Below, one piece after another: positions 14,367 to 17,730 of a DNA stretch of 17,730 bases (position 1 is the first letter of the stretch; each line of letters opens with the position of its first letter). Both the position numbers and the translations under genes were made by a program. The notes under the pieces were generated by a model. The model was not told the origin of the DNA and searched no databases. It saw only the letters and a list, made by a program, of their open reading frames with translations. The stretch comes from CBDUQI01 sp965369325 (GTDB lineage Bacteria > Pseudomonadota > Gammaproteobacteria > Steroidobacterales > JBCBZW01): the NCBI GenBank assembly GCA_965369325.1, contig CBDUQI010000118.1, forward strand, positions 1 through 17,730, read 5' to 3'.

Positions 14367-14818
14367 CAGCGATCGTCCTTTCGCGCCGGCGCTTGCTCTT
14401 GCAACAGAGCTTCCAACTGCGCGAGCTCATCCTCATCCAGCAAGCGACTGTCAACGAAAGCAGAGGCTTGCAGCGGCGCCTCGATCTCCAGCACGCGCTG
14501 CATGAAATCGCGCGCCATCAACGCCAGCGTGGCCACTTTGGCAACCGTCGCAACATAGACGTTCACGCCATGCAACTCCCGCACCTGCACCAGGCCCTTA
14601 TCGCGCATACGCTCAAGCGTCTTGCGGGTGGAGGAGTAAGACCATCCAAGACGTGACGCGGTGCGCTCGTGAATTTCCCGTGCGCTAAGCACCGGGCAGT
14701 CCCACAACGCCTTGAGCAGAATTAACTCGGTGTTGGATGGACGCCCCACAGAAGGGCGGCCCGTGGCGACCTCGGCGGGTATTTGTGTGGAATGCTGATC
14801 AGGCTGCTTACGTGACAT
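14366..14818 (-). CDS. BlaI/MecI/CopY family transcriptional repressor
   Basis: This 150-residue protein has the winged-helix domain of the BlaI family (about 28-92): NTELILLKALWD, SAREIHERTA and YSSTRKTLERMRDKGLVQV. A C-terminal helical dimerisation part follows. An extra polar N-terminal tail of about 27 residues is present. The family represses its own operon and is inactivated by cleavage by its M56 partner, here the next gene, one base overlapping. Two palindromes lie over the predicted promoter and start codon, consistent with self-repression. ATG at 14818 has no ribosome site and follows a -10-like box by eight bases, so the transcript may be leaderless. The family call is firm; beta-lactam control is not implied. 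Confidence 0.9.
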   Translation of the reverse strand: MSRKQPDQHSTQIPAEVATGRPSVGRPSNTELILLKALWDCPVLSAREIHERTASRLGWSYSSTRKTLERMRDKGLVQVRELHGVNVYVATVAKVATLALMARDFMQRVLEIEAPLQASAFVDSRLLDEDELAQLEALLQEQAPARKDDR

Positions 14819-14825
14819 ATGTCAC
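14812..14825. promoter_or_regulatory. Proximal BlaI-type operator (perfect palindrome)
   Basis: GTGACATATGTCAC is a perfect 14-base palindrome that overlaps the ATG of the repressor gene. The core ACAnnTGT matches the half-site style of BlaI/CopY operators (TACAnnTGTA). Binding would block transcription start. Confidence 0.75.
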
Positions 14826-14826
14826 T

Positions 14827-14855
14827 ATCATGCGACACTTGTCACGTCGGATCAA
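14827..14855 (-). promoter_or_regulatory. Predicted promoter of the repressor-protease operon
   Basis: On the minus strand TTGATC (14850-14855) and CATGAT (14827-14832) are 17 bases apart; each matches the consensus at four of six bases. The distal operator fills the spacer and the proximal one covers the start site. Confidence 0.5.
14832..14845. promoter_or_regulatory. Distal BlaI-type operator (imperfect palindrome)
   Basis: GCGACACTTGTCAC repeats the proximal operator with the same ACAnnTGT-like core and one conserved outer arm. The centres of the two sites are 20 bases apart, about two helical turns, so two dimers would bind the same DNA face. Confidence 0.65.
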
Positions 14856-14952
14856 GTCGCACATCTCCACCCACTAACAACAGGGCAGGAAAGATACAAC
14901 TTAGTACACTGATCAGGCAAAAACTGCGCTAATCCGCCATTTTAGGCTGATT

Positions 14953-14962
14953 TTGTATACAA
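14953..14962. promoter_or_regulatory. Probable GntR operator upstream of the FCD regulator
   Basis: TTGTATACAA is a perfect ten-base palindrome about 72 bases before the GntR start codon. It fits the TnGTnnnACnA pattern common for FCD-type GntR proteins, suggesting self-regulation. It also contains a TACAAT that could serve as the -10 box. Confidence 0.6.
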
Positions 14963-15034
14963 TCCGGAGAGGATTAAACAATAACGCGGCTCTGCTCGGG
15001 ACGCACTCGCAGCAGCAACCAGGTGGCCAGTACC

Positions 15035-15703
15035 ATGAGCAAAGCCAATGAAAAAGCGTATGAACTCATTCGCGATGCGATTCTCGATGGCCGTTTCAGC
15101 CCGGGCGAACACCTTGCGGAACAAAAAATCGCGGAAAGCACTGGCGTCAGCCGAACGCCCGTTCGCGAAGCCTTACGGCGTCTGGAGGCAGAGCACTTTG
15201 TAATCTTTCGCGCTCATCGCGGAGCCTATGTGGCCGATTGGTCGCCCGAGGTGGTGGACGACATCTTCAACCTGCGGGTTTTGCTCGAAGGCTATGCTGC
15301 CGCGCGCGCCGCAACCCGCACCACGCCAGAGCAATTACAACAACTGGAAGAGTGCATCGCGCAGATCTCCCAAGCGCTTCCCGCGCAATGCTTTGAGGAT
15401 TATCAGGCGGTGATGGTAGCCAACAATCGCTTTCACAACATTCTGCTGGAGGCCGCCGGCAGCGAGCGGCTAAGCGCCCTGTTGCCCTCACTAATCCATA
15501 CGCCGATGGTATTGCGAACGCTCAACCACTACGGCGAGGATGATCTTAAGCGCAGCAACCGTCACCACGAAGAATTAGTGGCGGCGTGCAAGGCGCGCGA
15601 TGCTGAGTGGGCGCGCAATGTGATGGCTGCGCACCTGCGAGCCGCCCATCGCATCTATCACCGGCGCAGCGACCCCGCACCCACCCCTGCACCTAGCAAA
15701 TAG
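15035..15703 (+). CDS. GntR family regulator, FCD subfamily
   Basis: This 222-residue regulator has an N-terminal winged helix (about 8-68: YELIRDAILDGRFSPGEHL, then ESTGVSRTPVREALRRLE) and a helical FCD effector domain (about 75-205). The FCD metal-site histidines appear as His134 (RFH), His178 (RHHEE) and His200 (MAAH). The aspartate usually found four residues before the first His is Asn130 here, so metal or ligand binding may be altered. ATG at 15035 has AGGTGG eight bases upstream. It faces the amidohydrolase/hydantoinase genes with a 49-base gap, and FCD regulators often respond to organic acids from the pathway they control. It likely regulates that pathway and itself. Confidence 0.9.
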   Translation: MSKANEKAYELIRDAILDGRFSPGEHLAEQKIAESTGVSRTPVREALRRLEAEHFVIFRAHRGAYVADWSPEVVDDIFNLRVLLEGYAAARAATRTTPEQLQQLEECIAQISQALPAQCFEDYQAVMVANNRFHNILLEAAGSERLSALLPSLIHTPMVLRTLNHYGEDDLKRSNRHHEELVAACKARDAEWARNVMAAHLRAAHRIYHRRSDPAPTPAPSK

Positions 15704-15752
15704 GCCCGCGGGCAAGGGGCGGCCTGCGACTCGCTGTCAGGCTGGCGCACCA

Positions 15753-16391
15753 TCAACCGGTTGCGCGAGCGATGCCTGCATCACCGCTCAGGTAGGCGAT
15801 CACCTCTTCCAACGTGGTCACATCCGCGTAGCGGCGCCCTACATCGCGCAGATTGTCATCGTGTGGCCCGGACGCCATATCGCCAACACACGGCTCCGGC
15901 ACAATCACCCGATAACCGTAAGAGAAGGCATCAATAATGGTCGCGCGCACGCAGCCGCTGGTAGTGCAGCCGCAGATAATCGTGGTATCGACTTGGTTTT
16001 TAATCAGAAAGGTTTTCAGTGGCGTTTCGAAGAATATCGAAGGCGCCGTTTTGCAAAACGTAAAGTCGTAATCGCCATCATGAATACGCGGCTCAATCTC
16101 GGTGCTGGGGTCGCCGTACCAGAACCGCTCATGCAGCACATCCAACTTCCAGTGCTGAATATCACGCTCGGATTCGAACGCGGTGTAGCACTTGGCGACG
16201 GGCACCTCGTGAGCCCGCGCGACCTCCAGCAATTTAACGGTGTTGTCCACCGCGCGCGTCACATGATCCGAGCGCCCCAGCTCAAACTCCGGATCGGTAA
16301 ATGCACGCTGGAAGTCCACCACCAGTATCGCCGGGCGATTGCCGTAACCGATCTTGCGTGCGCCGTATCCAAAATCCTCATGCGTCGCCAT
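15753..16391 (-). CDS. Isochorismatase-fold amidohydrolase (N-carbamoylsarcosine amidase-like)
   Basis: This 212-residue cysteine hydrolase has the catalytic triad Asp26 (VVDFQRAF), Lys114 (FCKTAPSIFF) and Cys147 (TTSGCVRAT), with the cis-peptide region just before the Cys. The Lys-to-Cys spacing (33 residues) equals that of N-carbamoylsarcosine amidase as I recall it, and the surrounding pattern is closer to that group than to nicotinamidases. Such enzymes remove the carbamoyl group as CO2 and ammonia, leaving an amino acid. ATG at 16391 has AGGAG six bases upstream, which rules out the longer start at 16406. It lies 64 bases after the hydantoinase gene on the same strand, so the ring-opened product of that enzyme is its probable substrate. 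Confidence 0.85.
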   Translation of the reverse strand: MATHEDFGYGARKIGYGNRPAILVVDFQRAFTDPEFELGRSDHVTRAVDNTVKLLEVARAHEVPVAKCYTAFESERDIQHWKLDVLHERFWYGDPSTEIEPRIHDGDYDFTFCKTAPSIFFETPLKTFLIKNQVDTTIICGCTTSGCVRATIIDAFSYGYRVIVPEPCVGDMASGPHDDNLRDVGRRYADVTTLEEVIAYLSGDAGIARATG

Positions 16392-16455
16392 TTTGTTCTC
16401 CTGCAAAGGCCAGCGGCATCGATGTGCGCTGGCGCCGGGTCATTGAACTGCGCTG

Positions 16456-17730
16456 CTATGCAGCGCCGCGTTTGAAGCGGGCCAGAAACTTCGGCGGAGA
16501 CGGCGGGGCCAGGCCGGTTTCTTCCTGGCAACGTGCGAGCAGCTCCTTCAGCGTGCCGCCACGATCAAACAGCGCCTTCTCCGGACGTGCCTTGCGCAGT
16601 TGCGCGCGCAGTGCATCCGTCGCCGCCCGATCAACCGACCGATCCTCGTTCACCACCACGCCATAGCGCCGGGCACCCTCGGGGCTGACCAGACCACGGT
16701 CGACGTCCAGCGCAACCGTATCCGCTGGCCGCTCGTACGGATCACCCCAACCGCCACCGCCCCAGGTATCGAAGTACAGCAGGTCACCTGCGTTCACCAC
16801 AATCCGATCGCACTTGGATTCCATCAGCTGCTCGCTGCCATCGGTACGCACCATCACTTTTTTGCTGCGCTCGCCAGGCAAGCCGCCGTTTACCCCCCAC
16901 GGGTAGGTTAACCAGCGATCGTCATGAATGGAGATCTCCCCATCGGCTAGAAAACGGTAGCCAATACGCAAGCCGTTGCCGCCCCGGTGAGCCCCCGGCC
17001 CACCCGTATCGATGAGCGTCTCATACACATCAATCCGCAGTGGGAAGTTACATTCCAGAAACTCGTTCGGCACATTGGTGAAAGCCGGCCACAGCGAATG
17101 CCCATCGGGGCCATCGCCTGAGGGCTTGCCCGGAATACCGCCGAAACCAATCTGATACAACTGGTACCATTCGCCGTCAGGCTTGTACCCGGAGTACATA
17201 AAGTGCGGGCTGTCGGAAAATCCGGCCGCACACAGAAAGTCCGGATTACCCTGTCCGAACAGGCCACCAATTACATCAAAGATGCGCCCGAGCGCGTGAG
17301 TGCGGCACGATAGCGCCGCCGGATGTTTGGGTTTTAGCAGGGTACCTTGCGGGATACGCACTTCCATCAGATCGTAGAAGCCGTCGTTAAACAGTATCTG
17401 CGGATCGAACACCATGATCATAAACACGCCGCAGAACATCTTGAACATCTCTTCGTTCAAGTAAAAGTTGATCGAACCGATCGACTGCGGGTCGGTGCCT
17501 TCAAAGTCGAAGATAACTTTATCACCCTCGCGCCACATCTCGCACTTGATCTTGTACGGCCCCATGCCCATACCGTCATCGCAAATGTAGTCTTCGAAGG
17601 ATTGCTTTTTCTCCGGGATCTGGGTGCTAATCAAATGCGCCATCGCGCGGTAGTTGCGGTCCAGCAACTCCTGCATCGCGCCCACCACGATATCGTCAGA
17701 AAACCGTTCTGCCAGCTCCTTGACGCGTTT
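16456..17730 (-). CDS. hyuB: Hydantoinase B/oxoprolinase family protein (HyuB), 5' end cut by window
   Basis: The C-terminal 424 residues are present; the frame stays open to the window edge, so the start and roughly the first quarter to fifth are missing (the family is usually about 510-590 residues). Typical HyuB features are FDFEGTDPQSIGSINFYLN, then HPAALSCRTHALGRIFDVI, the GGPGAHRGGNGL loop and the WGGGGWGDPYERP motif near the end. HyuB works with HyuA as an ATP-dependent hydantoinase or N-methylhydantoinase; relatives act as acetone or acetophenone carboxylases. A hyuA gene should lie upstream, outside the window. The amidohydrolase downstream supports a hydantoin-type substrate. The internal GTG at 17688 is not the start. 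Confidence 0.9.
   Translation of the reverse strand, partial: KRVKELAERFSDDIVVGAMQELLDRNYRAMAHLISTQIPEKKQSFEDYICDDGMGMGPYKIKCEMWREGDKVIFDFEGTDPQSIGSINFYLNEEMFKMFCGVFMIMVFDPQILFNDGFYDLMEVRIPQGTLLKPKHPAALSCRTHALGRIFDVIGGLFGQGNPDFLCAAGFSDSPHFMYSGYKPDGEWYQLYQIGFGGIPGKPSGDGPDGHSLWPAFTNVPNEFLECNFPLRIDVYETLIDTGGPGAHRGGNGLRIGYRFLADGEISIHDDRWLTYPWGVNGGLPGERSKKVMVRTDGSEQLMESKCDRIVVNAGDLLYFDTWGGGGWGDPYERPADTVALDVDRGLVSPEGARRYGVVVNEDRSVDRAATDALRAQLRKARPEKALFDRGGTLKELLARCQEETGLAPPSPPKFLARFKRGAA

Noticed and set aside
12915..14818. A beta-lactam resistance locus
   Set aside because: The BlaR1-like protein has an M23 domain and no penicillin-binding sensor, and no beta-lactamase or PBP gene is adjacent.
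15704..15713. GCCCGCGGGC as terminator of the GntR gene
   Set aside because: The palindrome has no loop and no T-run follows.

Overview
The window looks like chromosomal DNA of a GC-rich gammaproteobacterium, probably free-living or marine. This rests on a DUF2058 (YaiL-type) protein ending in the family's VPDDLMW tail, a CPXCG small protein beside a PdxH-like oxidase, and secreted proteins ending in thrombospondin-3/dockerin-like calcium modules. That is family-level inference, not a species call. I see no rRNA, tRNA, CRISPR array, transposase, integrase or att-like repeat.

Left third (1-7062): two secreted proteins with related C-terminal TSP3/dockerin-like modules (113-589 and 6073-7062, both minus; the second also has a Spondin_N domain) bracket a plus-strand operon. 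The operon encodes a tiny membrane protein, an XpaC-like membrane protein, a TelA/YaaN protein, an SPFH+GYF protein and a double zinc-ribbon membrane protein (1602-6042). Its genes overlap or lie close together, with two stop/start overlaps. Homologues are known in Bacillus as xpaC-yaaN and as part of ydjFGHI, which is linked to PspA and membrane stress; no PspA gene is present here. A ribbon-helix-helix-like protein (796-1320) is divergent from it, and the two predicted promoters are interleaved. This operon is the most interesting multi-gene system in the window.

Middle (7063-12818): mostly housekeeping and solitary genes. They are a DUF2058 protein, an alpha/beta hydrolase, a small exported protein of unknown function, a cytoplasmic-looking divergent gamma-glutamyltransferase, a PdxH-like oxidase, a CPXCG zinc-binding small protein and a membrane-anchored metzincin-like protease with HExxHxxGxxD. 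The last three are closely spaced and may be co-transcribed.

Right third (12819-17730): a BlaI-type repressor overlaps a BlaR1-like M56 membrane protease whose outer sensor position is taken by an M23/LytM domain. Two palindromic operators 20 bp apart cover the repressor promoter and start codon. Next come an FCD-type GntR regulator with a perfect TTGTATACAA palindrome upstream, and, convergent to it, an isochorismatase-fold amidohydrolase and the C-terminal 424 residues of a hydantoinase B (HyuB), which runs off the window. HyuB plus a carbamoylsarcosine-amidase-like enzyme suggests hydantoin or N-methylhydantoin breakdown through a carbamoyl amino acid.
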